A stretch of 64,000 nt of DNA from Tolypeutes matacus (lineage: Eukaryota; Chordata; Mammalia; Cingulata; Chlamyphoridae). Position 1 is the first letter of the stretch. Each line of letters begins with the position of its first letter. The stretch covers positions 3,758,520-3,822,519 of the forward strand of contig JAKSZT010053837.1 in assembly GCA_026826555.1 (NCBI GenBank), written 5' to 3'. Below the pieces are notes generated by a model that searched no databases, was not told the origin of the DNA, and saw only the letters and a list, made by a program, of their open reading frames with translations. Of this stretch, positions 38,073 through 49,100 are shown piece by piece. Both the position numbers and the translations under genes were made by a program.

Positions 38073-38695
38073 CAGATCAAGGAAGTACACACAAGAAAAT
38101 TAAAAATAACTAAGAAAAAATAAAAAATAAAAAATAACTAAGAGAGGCTTTTTCTGGACTCTATACCCTCCCTAGCCAAAGCCCTAGGAAGCTACTCTAC
38201 AACCAATTACTGGGTCCAGTGCCCAGTTTTGAGCAACCAGCAGGACAATCCTAACAATTCAGATCGAGCCAAAATCAAAGAGCAGAGGTAACTGACACCC
38301 TCCTGCCACTAAATCCCTACAAAAGAGAAAGAAATTGAGCATCTGAGTAAACTACATCCTAATCAGATGCCTAGATATCAGCAAAAAAAATTATGAACCA
38401 TACTAAGAAAAGAGAAGACATGGCCCAAGAAAAGGAATACATCAAAGCCCCAGAAGAGATGCAAATTTGAGAGAACTAATCAGCAAAATGTGCACAAATT
38501 TCCAAAATCAAATTAAGGAGTTGAAAGAAAATATGGTTAAAGAGATAAATGATATCAAGAAGACATTGAGTGAATACAAAAAAGAATTTGAAACCCTGAA
38601 CAGAAAAACTCATGGCAATGAAAGACACAATAGGTGAGATCAAAAACACATTTGAGGCATACAACAGCAGACTAAAATGACAGAAGAAAGAATAA

Positions 38696-39334
38696 ATGAT
38701 ACTGAAGACAGAACAGCAAAAATTGAAGAGAGAAAAAAGAATGGAAAAAATTGAGCAGGGGCTCAGAGATTTGAATGACAATACAAAACACAACAACGTA
38801 TGCATCATGGGAGTTCCAGAAGGAGAAGAGAAGGGAAAGGGGGCAGAAAGAGTGTTTGAGGAAAGAATAGCTGAAAATTTCCCAACTTTCACGAAAGAAA
38901 TGAATTTACATATCCAAGAAGCACACCGTACCCCAATCAGAATAAATCCAAATAAATCTACTCCAAGACACATAATACTCAGAATGTCAAATCTCAAAGA
39001 TAAAGAGAAAATTCTCAGAGCAGCAAGGGAGAAGCAAACCATCACATACAAGGGACGTCCAGTAAGACTTAGCACAGACTGCTCTTCAGAAACCATGGAG
39101 GTGAGAAGACAGTGGTATGATACAATTAGCATACTGAAAGAGAAAAACTGCCAGTCGAGAATTCTTTATCCAGCAAAACTGTCCTTCAAATATGAAGGTG
39201 AATATAAAATATTCACAAACAAACAAAAACTAAAACAGTTTGCAAAAAAGAATCCATCTTTGCAGGAAATATTAAAAGAAGACTTAGAACCTGAAAGAAA
39301 AAGACAGGATAAGGAGGCTTGGAGAAGAGTATAG
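38696..39334 (+). pseudogene. L1 ORF1, RRM and C-terminal domain intact
   Basis: The 212-codon frame starts inside the coiled coil and runs through the RNA-binding part: 'GVPEGEEKGKGAERVFEER', 'RINPNKSTPRHIILRMSNL' and the C-terminal 'RILYPAKLSFKYEGEYKIF', to a natural-looking end 'KEAWRRV'. This is the best preserved ORF1 in the window. The coiled-coil start (from about 38520) is in another frame, so a full chaperone cannot be made. Confidence 0.87.
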
Positions 39335-39495
39335 AAGAAAGAACAGCAGAAAAGATAACAAAAAAGTAAAAAGACAGACAAAAATAATATGACATATGAA
39401 AACCAAAGAATAAAATAGAGGAAGTAAATAGTGCATTTACAGTAATATCATAGAATGTGAATGGATTAAACTCCCCAATCAAAAGATACAGGCTG

Positions 39496-39627
39496 GGGCG
39501 GATGTGGCTCAAATGGTTGGATGTCCGTCTCCCATATGGAGGGACCTGGGTTCGATCCCCAGGACCTCCAGGTAAAATAAAATAAATAAATAAATAAAAA
39601 TTAAAAATAAATAAATAAATAATAAAT
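39496..39627 (+). mobile_element. DAS-type SINE monomer
   Basis: The head 'ggcggatgtggctcaaatgg', B box 'gggttcgatccccagg' and an aaataaat tail are present. The perfect 14-bp TSD aaagatacaggctg is at 39482-39495 and 39628-39641. It interrupts the start of ORF2 and shares wording with the copy at 1136. Confidence 0.92.
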
Positions 39628-39863
39628 AAAGATACAGGCTGATAGACTGGATTAAAAAAAATTTTTTTAATCAGCCATCCATATGCTGCTTATAAGAAAT
39701 TCACCTTAGACCCAGGGATACAAACCAGCTAAGAGTGAAAGGCTAGAAAAAGATACTCCATAGGAATAGTAACCAGAAAAGAGCAGGGGTAGCTATACTA
39801 ATATCAGACAAAACAGACTTTAAATGCAAAAATGCCATAAGAGATAAAGAAGACCATTATACA

Positions 39864-40232
39864 TTGATAAAAGGGACAATCCACCAGGAAGATATAACAG
39901 TCATAAATATCTATGCACCTAACCAGGGTGCCCCAAAATACATGAGACAAACTCTGGAAAAACTGAAGGCAGAAATAGGCATTTCTACAATAATCATTGG
40001 AGACTTCAACACCCCTCTCACATCATTAGATAGAACTAGACAGAAGATCAACAAAGAAACAGAGAACTTGCACAATATGATAAACGAATTAGACCTAACA
40101 GACATATACAGAACACTGCATCCAACCTCAGCGGGTTATACATTCTTCTCAAGTGCCCATGGATCTTTCTCCAGGATAGACCACATGTTAGGTCACAATG
40201 CAGCTCTCAATAAATATAAAAAGATTGAAATT
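39864..40232 (+). pseudogene. L1 ORF2 endonuclease fragment
   Basis: The APE-type endonuclease nicks target DNA for L1 insertion. Visible residues include 'VINIYAPNQGAPKYM', the metal-site block 'IIIGDFNTPLTSLDR' and 'SSAHGSFSRIDHMLGH', with the SRIDH catalytic motif. The listed frame continues into the SINE at 40233, and after the SINE the ORF2 frame resumes with further breaks. Confidence 0.88.
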
Positions 40233-40410
40233 GGGAAGCGGCTGTGGCTCAATCAGTGGGGCTCCCGTTTACCATATGGGAGGCCCTGGGTTCGGTTCCC
40301 GGGGCCTCCTGGTGGGGGCAGGCCTGCCCGCACGGCGTGGTTGGCTGACCCAGTGAGCACAAGCAGCAAGGGGGGGATAAATGAATAAATAAATAAAATC
40401 TTTAAAAAAA
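40233..40410 (+). mobile_element. Young SINE, 'gggaagcggctg' subfamily
   Basis: A longer SINE type: tRNA-like head, B box 'gggttcggttcccggggcc', a GC-rich body ('cccgcacggcgtggttggct', 'gagcacaagcagcaaggg') and a taaataaat tail. The TSD aaagattgaaatt is at 40220-40232 and 40411-40423. It is nearly identical to the copies at 41412 and 56909. Confidence 0.93.
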
Positions 40411-41411
40411 AAAGATTGAAATTATACAAAACACTTTCTCAGGTCATAATGGAATGAAACTAGAAATCAATAATAGACAGGAAAAAAGTAAATTCACAAA
40501 CATATGGAGGCTGAACAACACACTCCTAAATAATCAGTGGGTCAAAGAAGAAATTGCAAGTGAAATCAGTAAATATATTGAGACAAATGAAACGAGAACA
40601 CAATGTATCAAAACTTATGTGATACAGCGTAGGCAGTCTTGAGAGGGAAATTTATAGTCCTTAATTCCTATATTAAAAAACAAGAAAGAGCTGCACTCAA
40701 AGACTTAACTGAAAAACTTGAGAAACTAGAGAAAAAGAACAGCAAACCAATCCCAAACCAAGCAGAAGGAAAGAAATAATAAAGATTAGAGCAGAAATAA
40801 ATGAAAATGAGAACAAAAAAACAATAGAGAAAATCAACAAAACCAAAAGCTGGTTCTTTGGGAAGATTAATGAAATTTACAAACTCCTAGCTAGACTAAC
40901 ACACACACACAAAAAGAAAGAGAAAATGGAAATAAATACAATCAGATATGAAAGGGGGAAGTTACAAATGACCCCAAGGAAATAAAAATAATCATAAGAG
41001 GGTATTATGAGAAACTATATGCCAACAAACTGGACAACCTAGAGGAAATGGACAAATTCATAGATACACACAACCAACCTATGCTGATGCTACAAAAAAT
41101 ACATGAACTTAACAAACCAATCACATTTAAGGAAATTGAATCCATCATCAAAAATATCCCAGCAAAGAAACGTCCAGGACCAGATGGTTTCACAGGTGAA
41201 TTCTACCAAGCATTTTGAAAAGAATTAACACCAATCCTTTTTAAACTCTTCCAAATAATTGAAGAGGAGAGAAAATTACCCAATACATTTTATGAAGCCA
41301 ACATTACCCTAATACCAAAGCCAGATAAAGATACTACAAGAAAAGAAAACTACAGACTAATCTCCCTAATGAACATAGATGCAAAAATTCTCAATAAAAT
41401 ATTTACAAATC

Positions 41412-41599
41412 GGGAAGCGGCTGTGGCTCAATCAGTGGGGCTCCCGTTTACCGTATGGGAGGCCCCGGGTTCGGTTCCCGGGGCCTCCTGGTGAAGGCAA
41501 GCCCGCCTGCACGGCATGGTTAGCTGACCCAGTGAGCACAAGCAGCAAGGGGGGGGGATAAATGAATAAATAAATAATAAAAATCTTAAAAAAAAAAAA
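41412..41599 (+). mobile_element. Young SINE, 'gggaagcggctg' subfamily
   Basis: This has the same body as the copies at 40233 and 56909, inserted in L1 ORF2 before the RT region. TSD: tatttacaaatc on the left (to 41411) and tacttacaaatc on the right (41600-41611), with one mismatch. Confidence 0.92.
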
Positions 41600-41740
41600 T
41601 ACTTACAAATCAAATCCAACAGCATATCAAAAGAGTTATACATCACAACCAAGTGGGATTTATTCCCGGTATGCAAGGTTGGTTCAACATAAGAAAATCA
41701 ATGTAATACACCACATTAACAAATTTAAGGAAAAAGACAC

Positions 41741-42320
41741 ATGATAATCTCAATCAACACAGAAAAGGCATTGGACAAAATCCAGCATCCTTTCTTGATA
41801 AAAACACTTCAAAAGATAGGAATAGAAGGAAAATTCCTCAATATGATAAAAGGTATATATGAAAAACCCACAGCCAACATCATACTCAATGGGAAAAGGT
41901 TGAAAGCTATCCCTCTAAGATTGGGAACAAGACAAGGATGCCCATTGTCACCACTGTTGTTCAATATTGTACTAGAAGTTCTAGCTAGGGCAATTAGGCA
42001 AGAAAAAAAATTAAAGGCATCCAAATAGGAAAAGAATAAGTAACACTCTCACTGTTTGCAGATCACATGATCCTGTACTTAGAAAATCCTGAATTTTCCA
42101 TGACAAACCTACTTGAGCTAATAAATGAGTTTAGCAAAGTGGCAGGATTCAAGATCAACACGCAAAAATCAGTAACACTAGTACTGAACAATCTGAGGAG
42201 AAAATCAGGGGCAAAATTCCATTTTCAATAGCAACAAAAAGACTCAAATACCTAGGAATTAATTTAACCAAAGAAGTACAGGACCTATATGCAGAAAACT
42301 GCAAAACAATGCTAAAAAGA
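41741..42320 (+). pseudogene. L1 ORF2 reverse transcriptase, catalytic Asp lost
   Basis: The open part (41741-42028) reads '[19 protein letters not shown]' and '[19 protein letters not shown]', the RT palm and the block before the active site. A frameshift follows. At 42055-42066 the active-site box reads FADH instead of FADD, removing one metal-binding aspartate. Later ORF2 frames (42385-42976) hold '[15 protein letters not shown]' and '[20 protein letters not shown]'. Confidence 0.87.
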
Positions 42321-44483
42321 AATTTTAAAAGACCTAAATAAATGGAGAGACATTTCACGTTCATGGATTGGAAGAATAAATATCGTGAAGATGTCCATCT
42401 TGCCTAAACTGATTCATATATTCAACACAATACCAATCAAAATTCCAACAGCCTACTTTACGGAATTAGAGAAGGCAATTACCAAATTCATTTGGAAGGG
42501 TAAGTGCGCCCAAATAGCCAAAAGCATTCTCAAAAAAGACGAGCGATGTGGGAGGAATTTCATTGCCTGATCTTGAAACATATTACAAAGCTACAGTGGT
42601 CAAAACAGCATGGCACTGGCATGAAGATAGACACATCAATCAGTGGAATAGAATTGAGAACCCAGAAACAAACCCTCATCCATACAGTCAACTGGCTTTT
42701 GACAAACCTACCAAGTCCATGTTAATGGGACAAAACTGTCTCTTCAACAAATGGTTTTGGGAAAACTGGATATCTATAACCAAAAGAATGAAAGAGGACC
42801 CCTATCTCACCCCCTATACAAGAATCAACTCAAAATGGATCAAAGACCTAAATATAAAAGCCAAGACCATAAAACTACTAGAAGAAAATGTAGGGAAACA
42901 TCTTCAAGACCTTGTAGTTATGGTGGTTTCTTGGACCTTACACCCAAAGCACGTGCAACAAAGGAAAAATAGATAAATGGGACCTCCTCAAAATTAAACA
43001 CTTTTGTACCTCACAGGACTTTGTCAAAGGGTGAAAAGGAAGCCAACTCAATGGGAAAAATTATTTGGAAATCACATATCTGATAAGGGTTAAATATCCA
43101 GGATATATAAAGAGATGTTTCAACTCAACAGTAAAAAGACAAGTGACTCAATTAAAAAATGGACAAAAGACTTGAATAGACATTTGTCCAAAGAAGAAAT
43201 ACAAATGGCAACAAAAACATGAAGAAATGCTCAACATCACTAATGATTAGGGAAATGCAAATCAAAGCTACAATGAGATATCATTTCACACCTATCAGAA
43301 TGGCCACTATTAAAAAGACAGAGAACTACAAGTGTTGGAGAGGATCTGGATAGCTAGGAACACTCATACACTGTTAGTGGGAATGCAGAATGGTACAACC
43401 ACTGTGGAGGACTGTTTGGCAGTTCCTAAAGAAGTTGAATATAGATTTGCCACGTGACCCAGCAATACCACTACTTGGTATATACCCAGAAGAACTGAGA
43501 GCAGTGACATGAGCAGACATCTGCACACCAATGTTCATAGCAACATTATTCACAATTGCCAAAAGTTGGAAACAACCCAGGTGTCCATCAACTGATGAAT
43601 GGATAAACAAACTGTAGTCTAGTCACATGATGGAATATTACGCAGCTGTAAGAAGAAATGAAATTGTAAAGCATATGACAACATGGATGAACCTGGAGGA
43701 CATTATGTTGAGTGAAGCAAGCCAAACACAAAAGGACAAATACTGTATGATATATTGCATAACATATTGTTTGATTCAAAAAAAATTTTATATGTATCCA
43801 GTACATTTAATTGAGAAATGTATATTTATTCATCTGTGTTTAGTTTTTAGTTTTTAATTGTTTATATATTCAGTTATTAAGTGTACAAAATAAAGTTTAA
43901 AAAAAAAAAAAGAAGACTTAATGAGGATTTATCTTCAGAAACTATGGATGCAAGATGCCAGTGGTATAATATAATTAAGGTACTGAAAGAGAAAATCTTC
44001 CAGCCAAGAATTCTTTACCTGGCAAAGCTGTCCTTCAAATACGGCAGTGAGTTTAAAATATTCACAGGTAAACAGAAACTAAGAGAGTTTGTAAAGAGAA
44101 TCCAGCTCTGTAGGAAACACTAAAGGGAGTTGTACAGTCAGAAAAGGAAAAAGAAGAGAGAAAGGCTTAGAGGATAGTGTAGAAGTGAAGGCTATTAGAA
44201 AGGGTAACCAAAAACATTTTAAAATGCACAAAAATAAGATATGGCATATGAAAGCCAAAGGATAAAATGGCTGAAGCAGATACCCTTAGAGTAATAACCT
44301 TGAGAGTTAATGGAATAAACTACCTACTAAAAAGACATATAGGCTGACAGAATGGATAAGAAAACATGAGCCATCTATATGCTATCTGCAAGAGATGCAT
44401 CTTAGACCCAAGGATGCAAATAGACTGAGAGTGAAAGGTTGGAAAAAGATATTTCAGGCAAATAGTAGAAAAAGAGAGCAGGG

Positions 44484-44716
44484 GGATGAGTGCATGTGGC
44501 TCAAGCAGTTGAGTGCCCGCCTCCCACGTGGAAGGTCCTGGGTTCGGTTCCCAGTGCCTTCTGAAAAAAAAAAAATCAAGCAAAACAACAAAAAAATAAA
44601 TAAAAAACTCAGGGAAGCCCATGTGGCTCAGTGGTTGAACACCAGCTTCCCACATACAAGATCCCAGGTTCATTCCCCAGCCCCTGGTACCTCAAAAAAA
44701 AAAAGAGAGAGAGAGA
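44484..44716 (+). mobile_element. Two adjacent SINEs in one target site
   Basis: The first unit (44484-44610) has B box 'gggttcggttcccagt' and an A-rich tail. The second (about 44612-44700) has 'ggctcagtggttgaacacc'. One perfect TSD, gagagcaggg (44474-44483 and 44717-44726), brackets both, so they inserted together or one entered the tail of the other. Confidence 0.87.
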
Positions 44717-45626
44717 GAGAGCAGGGATAGCTACACTGGTATCAAACAAAAACAACAAATTTTAAATGCAAAAAGTGATAAGAAATCTAGAAGGCCATTA
44801 TATATTAATAAAAGGGGCAATTCACTATGAAGGAGTAATAGTCATAAACATCTATACACCTAACCAGGGTGCCCCAAAATACATGTGGCATACTCTGGCA
44901 AAGCTGAAAGGAGAACTAGATATCTCTACTATAATAGTTGGAGACTTCACATGCCATTCATATCAATGAATGTCTAGGTAAAACAACTAGACAAAATATC
45001 AATAAATAAACAGAACTTGAACAATACGATAAATGAGCTGGCTTAACAGACATATACAGAACATTTCACCCCAAATCAGCAGGCTATAGATACTTCTCAA
45101 GTGCTCATGGATCTTTCCCTAAATGCCTATATTTGAAAATAAGAAATGAATGTCTCCCTACCCCACCCCACCCCCCAAAAAAGAAAGAGCTAAAATCAAT
45201 GATCTAACTGAACTGGAGAAACTAAAGAAAAAACAGCAAACCAATATCAAAGCAAGTAGAAAGAAACAAATAACAAAGATTAGAGCAGAAATAAATGAAA
45301 TTGAGAACAGAAAAAAATAGAGAAAATCAAAACCAAAAGCTGGTTCTTTGAGAAAATCAATAAAATTGACAAACCCTTAGCAAGACTAACAAAGAAAAAG
45401 AGAGAGAATACAAATAAATAAAATCTGGAATGAAAGAGGGGACATTACAACTGACCCCAAAGAAATAAAAAAGGATCATAAGAGGATATTATGAGAAATT
45501 GTATGCCAACAAACTAGACAACCTAGATGAAATGAACAAATTCCTAGAAATGTACAAGAAACACAGGAACTCAACAAACTAGTCACAAGCAAATAGATTG
45601 AATCAGTCATCAAAAATCTGCCAACA

Positions 45627-45692
45627 TGGAGGGACCTGGGTTCGATCCCTAGGACCTCCTGGTAAAAAAAAAAAAAAAAAAAAGAGAGAGAG
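45627..45692 (+). mobile_element. 5'-truncated SINE, B-box half only
   Basis: Only 'ggagggacctgggttcgat' and the following 'ccctaggacctcctggt' plus poly-A are present; the A-box half is missing. It still has a perfect 15-bp TSD aaaaatctgccaaca (left copy 45612-45626, right 45693-45707). Confidence 0.87.
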
Positions 45693-45963
45693 AAAAATCT
45701 GCCAACAAAGAAAAGTCCAAGACCAGACGGCTTCACAGGTGAATTCTACCAAACATTTAGAGAATGCCAATCCTGTTTAAAATCTTACAAAAAATTGAAA
45801 AGGAGGGAAAAATTATCCAACATATTTTATGAAACCAACATCACTCTAACACAAAAGCCAGATAAAGATAATATAAGAAAATAAAATTACAAACCAATCT
45901 CTCTAATGAACATAGATGCAAAAATTTTCAACACATTAATTGCAAATAGAATCCAACAACAGC

Positions 45964-46091
45964 TTTTTTTTCCCAGGTAGTGACGGGGTTTCTGGACTAT
46001 GCCTCAGGGCCAGGAGTTGTCGTATCCCCTCCTTTCTTTAATCCCGTTGTAAGCAATAAAGACTAATTTGTGCATGTTAAAAAAAAAAAAA
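45964..46091 (+). pseudogene. Retroposed 3' end of an unidentified mRNA
   Basis: About 115 bp of non-L1 sequence ('cccaggtagtgacggggtt' to 'actaatttgtgcatgtt') with AATAAA at about 46055-46060 and a poly-A tail sits in L1 ORF2. L1 words 'ccaacaacagc' and 'cccaacagc' at the edges suggest a short TSD. I cannot name the source gene; no coding frame of note remains. Confidence 0.72.
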
Positions 46092-46276
46092 GCCCAACAG
46101 CATATTTTAAAAATTATACAACACTATCACGTGGGTTTTATTCCTAGTATGCCAGGGTGGTTCAACATAAGAAAATCAATTAATATAATACACCACATTA
46201 ACAAATCAAGGGGAAAAAATCACATAATCATTTTGATTGATGCGTAAAGGGCATTTGACAAAATGCATCATGCTTT

Positions 46277-46650
46277 ATGATAAAAACACTTCAAAAGATA
46301 GGTATAGAAGGAAAGTTTCTCAGCATAATAAAGAGGCATATATTAAAATCCCACAGCCAACAGTGTACTCAACAAGAGTGGTTGAAAGCTTTCCCTTTAA
46401 GATCAGGAACAAGACAAGGATGCCCACTGTCAACACTGTTATTCAACATTGTGCTAGAAGTTCTAACTAGAGCAATTAGGCAAGAAAAAATAAATAAAAG
46501 ACATCCAAATTGGTAAAGAGGAAGTAAAATTCTCACTATTTGCAGATGACACAATCCTATATTTAGAAAATTCCAAAATAGCGACAACAAAGCCATTAGA
46601 GCTAATAAATGCATTCAGCAAAGTGTCAGGATACAATATCAACATGCAAA
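46277..46650 (+). pseudogene. L1 ORF2 RT fragment of the outer L1
   Basis: The frame reads '[19 protein letters not shown]' and '[19 protein letters not shown]'. After a frameshift the active-site FADD is intact at about 46539-46550. Frameshifts separate the blocks, so no working enzyme is encoded. Confidence 0.82.
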
Positions 46651-48748
46651 AATCAATAGCATTTCTATACCCGTAATGAGCAAGCTGAGGAGGAAATCAA
46701 GAAAATAAACTTCATTTACAATAGCAACAAAGATTCAAATATTTGGTTTAATTGAACCGGGAATGTAAATTATCTGTACTTAGAAAACCACAAAACACTG
46801 CTAAAAGAAATCAAAGAAGACCTAAACAAATGGAAAGACATTCTGTGTTCATGGATTGGAAGACTAATCAACATGAAGATGTCAATTCACAAAACTGATT
46901 TATAGATTCAATGCAAAACTAATCAAAATTCCAACACCCTACTTTACAGAAATAGAAAAGTCAATTACCAAATTTATTTAGAAGGGAAAGGAGTCCCAAA
47001 TAGCCAAAATCATCCTAAAAAAGAAGATCAAAGTTGGAGGACTCACACTTCCTGACCTTGAAGTGTATTATAAAGCTACTGTGGTCAAAACAGCATAGTA
47101 TTGGCATAAAGATAGACACATTGATCAATGGAATCAAATTGAGAGTTCAGAAATAGACCCTTACCTCTGTGGTCAACTGATTTTTGATAAGCCAACCAAG
47201 TCCACTTTTCTGGGACAGAACAGTGTCCTCAACAAATGGTGCTGGGAGAACTGGATATTCATAACCAAAAGAATGAAAGACAACCCCTATCTCCCTCCCT
47301 ATACAAGAAACAACTCAAAATAGATCAAAGACCTAAACATAAAAGCCAGGACCATAAAACTACTAAAATATATCATAGGGAAACATTTACAAGCCCATGT
47401 AGTAGATGGTGGTCTCTTAAACCTTACACCCAAAAGCATGAGCAACAAAAGAAAAAATACATATATGGGACCTCCTCAAAATTAAACACTTCTGCACCTC
47501 AAAGGACTTTGTGAAGAGGGTGAAATGGCAGCCTACACAATGGGAGAAAATATTTGGAAATCGCACATCCAACAAGGGTCTAATATCCATGATATATAAA
47601 GAAACCCTACAACTCAACAGTAAAAAGGCAAATGACCCAATTAAAAAATGGGCAAAAGACCTGAAAAGACATTTTTCTAAAGAAGAAATATAAATGGTAA
47701 ACAAACACACAAAAAAAATGTTCAACATCACTGGCTATTAGGGAAATATAAATCAAAGCTACAATGAGATATCATTTTACACCTACTAGAATGACCACTT
47801 AAAACAGAAAACTATAAGTGTTAGAGAGGATGTGGAGAGACAGGAACGCTTATTCACTGGTGGTAGGAATGTAAAATGGTACAACCACTGTGGAAGTCTG
47901 TTTGGTGGTTCCTAGGGTAGTTAAATCTAGATCTACCATGTGACCCTGCAATACCACTACAAGGTATATAGCCAGAAGAACGGAGAAAAGTGACATGAAC
48001 AGACATCTTCACACTGATGTTAATAATAACATTATTCACAATTGCCAAAAGATGCAAACAACCCAGGTGTCCATCAACTGACGAATAGATAAACCAACTG
48101 TGGTATATACACACACGATAAAATATTATTCAGCTGTAGGAAGAAATGAAGTCGTAAAGCATATGACAATGTGGATGAGCCTGGAGGACATTCTGTTCAG
48201 TGAAGCAAGCCAGGCACAAAAGGACAAGTATTGTATTATTTCACTATTATGAAGTAAATATAAAGAGCAAACTCACAGAGTTAGTAGCTAGAATATAAGT
48301 CACTAGAGAATTGAATGTCATTAGAGAATGGAAAGCTGAGGTTTAATCTGTGCAGAATTGGTAAAAAATGTGTTTATAAACGTTTGAAAATGAATAGAAA
48401 TAGTGAAAGGACATCATAGGATTTGTAGCACTAACATATGAGTATGACAGGGGTTTTGTGGGTTTTTTTTGTTTTGTTTTGTTTTTGAGTAATGAAAATG
48501 CTGTAATATTAATTGAAGTGATGAATGTGCAACTCAGTGATTATACCAAATGCCATTGACTGTACACTTTAATTATATGATTCATGAACAAAAAAATAAT
48601 TGGGTGGGTTGGGAGAAAAATACATCAAATGTAAGATATGGACTATAGTCAGTAATAATACTTTGACAATGCTCTTTCATAATTTGTTATGTTTCACAAC
48701 CATTCAAGATATTTGTGGTGGAGTGATGTATGAGAGCCCTGTATGATG

Positions 48749-48938
48749 GTTTTGTTGTTGTTTCATTTTTGTTTTGTTTTGTTTTTAAGATCTATTTTAT
48801 TTCTCCCCATCCCCTTGGTTTTTGCACTTGCTGTGTCTGTTCATCTTCCTTGTTTCTTTAGGAGGCACTGGGAACTGAACCCGGGACCACCACTGTGGGA
48901 GGGGGGTGCCTAATTGCTTGAGCCCCCTTTGTTCCCCT
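48749..48938 (-). mobile_element. DAS-type SINE in L1 3' UTR
   Basis: The reversed tail ('aagatctattttatttct', 'gcacttgctgtgtctgttc'), reversed B box 'gggaactgaacccgggacc' and head 'gcttgagcccc' are visible. The 9-bp TSD tgtatgatg is at 48740-48748 and 48939-48947. Confidence 0.85.
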
Positions 48939-49100
48939 TGTATGATGTTTTGCATGTTTGTTTTGTAAGTTCCCAACTTTTACACCATACACTTATCATT
49001 TATGTATGTTCATGTATGAACAATATACTTCAATACATTTTTTTAAATGAAAAAAAAGGTGAATAAAATAGGTCTTATCCTCAAAAACTCACAGTCTGGT

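Larger units (their letters stand above)
37177..43912 (+). mobile_element. Complete younger L1 nested in the outer L1
   Basis: It begins at 37177 ('gaacttctgagaagatggc') and ends in poly-A at 43912. The perfect 11-bp TSD aagacttaatg lies at 37166-37176 and 43913-43923. Without its three SINEs it is about 6.2 kb, the full L1 length. The order is 5' UTR (to about 38580), ORF1 (38590-39334), ORF2 (about 39420-43780) and a short 3' UTR ending 'gtgtacaaaataaagttt'. The antisense L1 at 53876-54803 has the same 3' end. Confidence 0.92.
33736..49058 (+). mobile_element. Full-length L1 expanded to 15.3 kb by insertions
   Basis: The L1 begins at 33736 ('ttccaggaagatggagg') and ends in an A-rich tail at 49058. 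TSD: gtcaaataaaatag (33722-33735) and gtgaataaaatag (49059-49071). The flanks join as one ancient repeat. Its own parts are 5' UTR and ORF1 start (33736-34887), ORF1 (36661-37176 and 43924-44140), ORF2 (about 44280-48240) and 3' UTR. Interrupting pieces are the CCDC91 retrocopy, a full L1, five SINE units and an mRNA tail. ORF2 keeps FADD (about 46539-46550) but its frames are broken. Confidence 0.88.
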
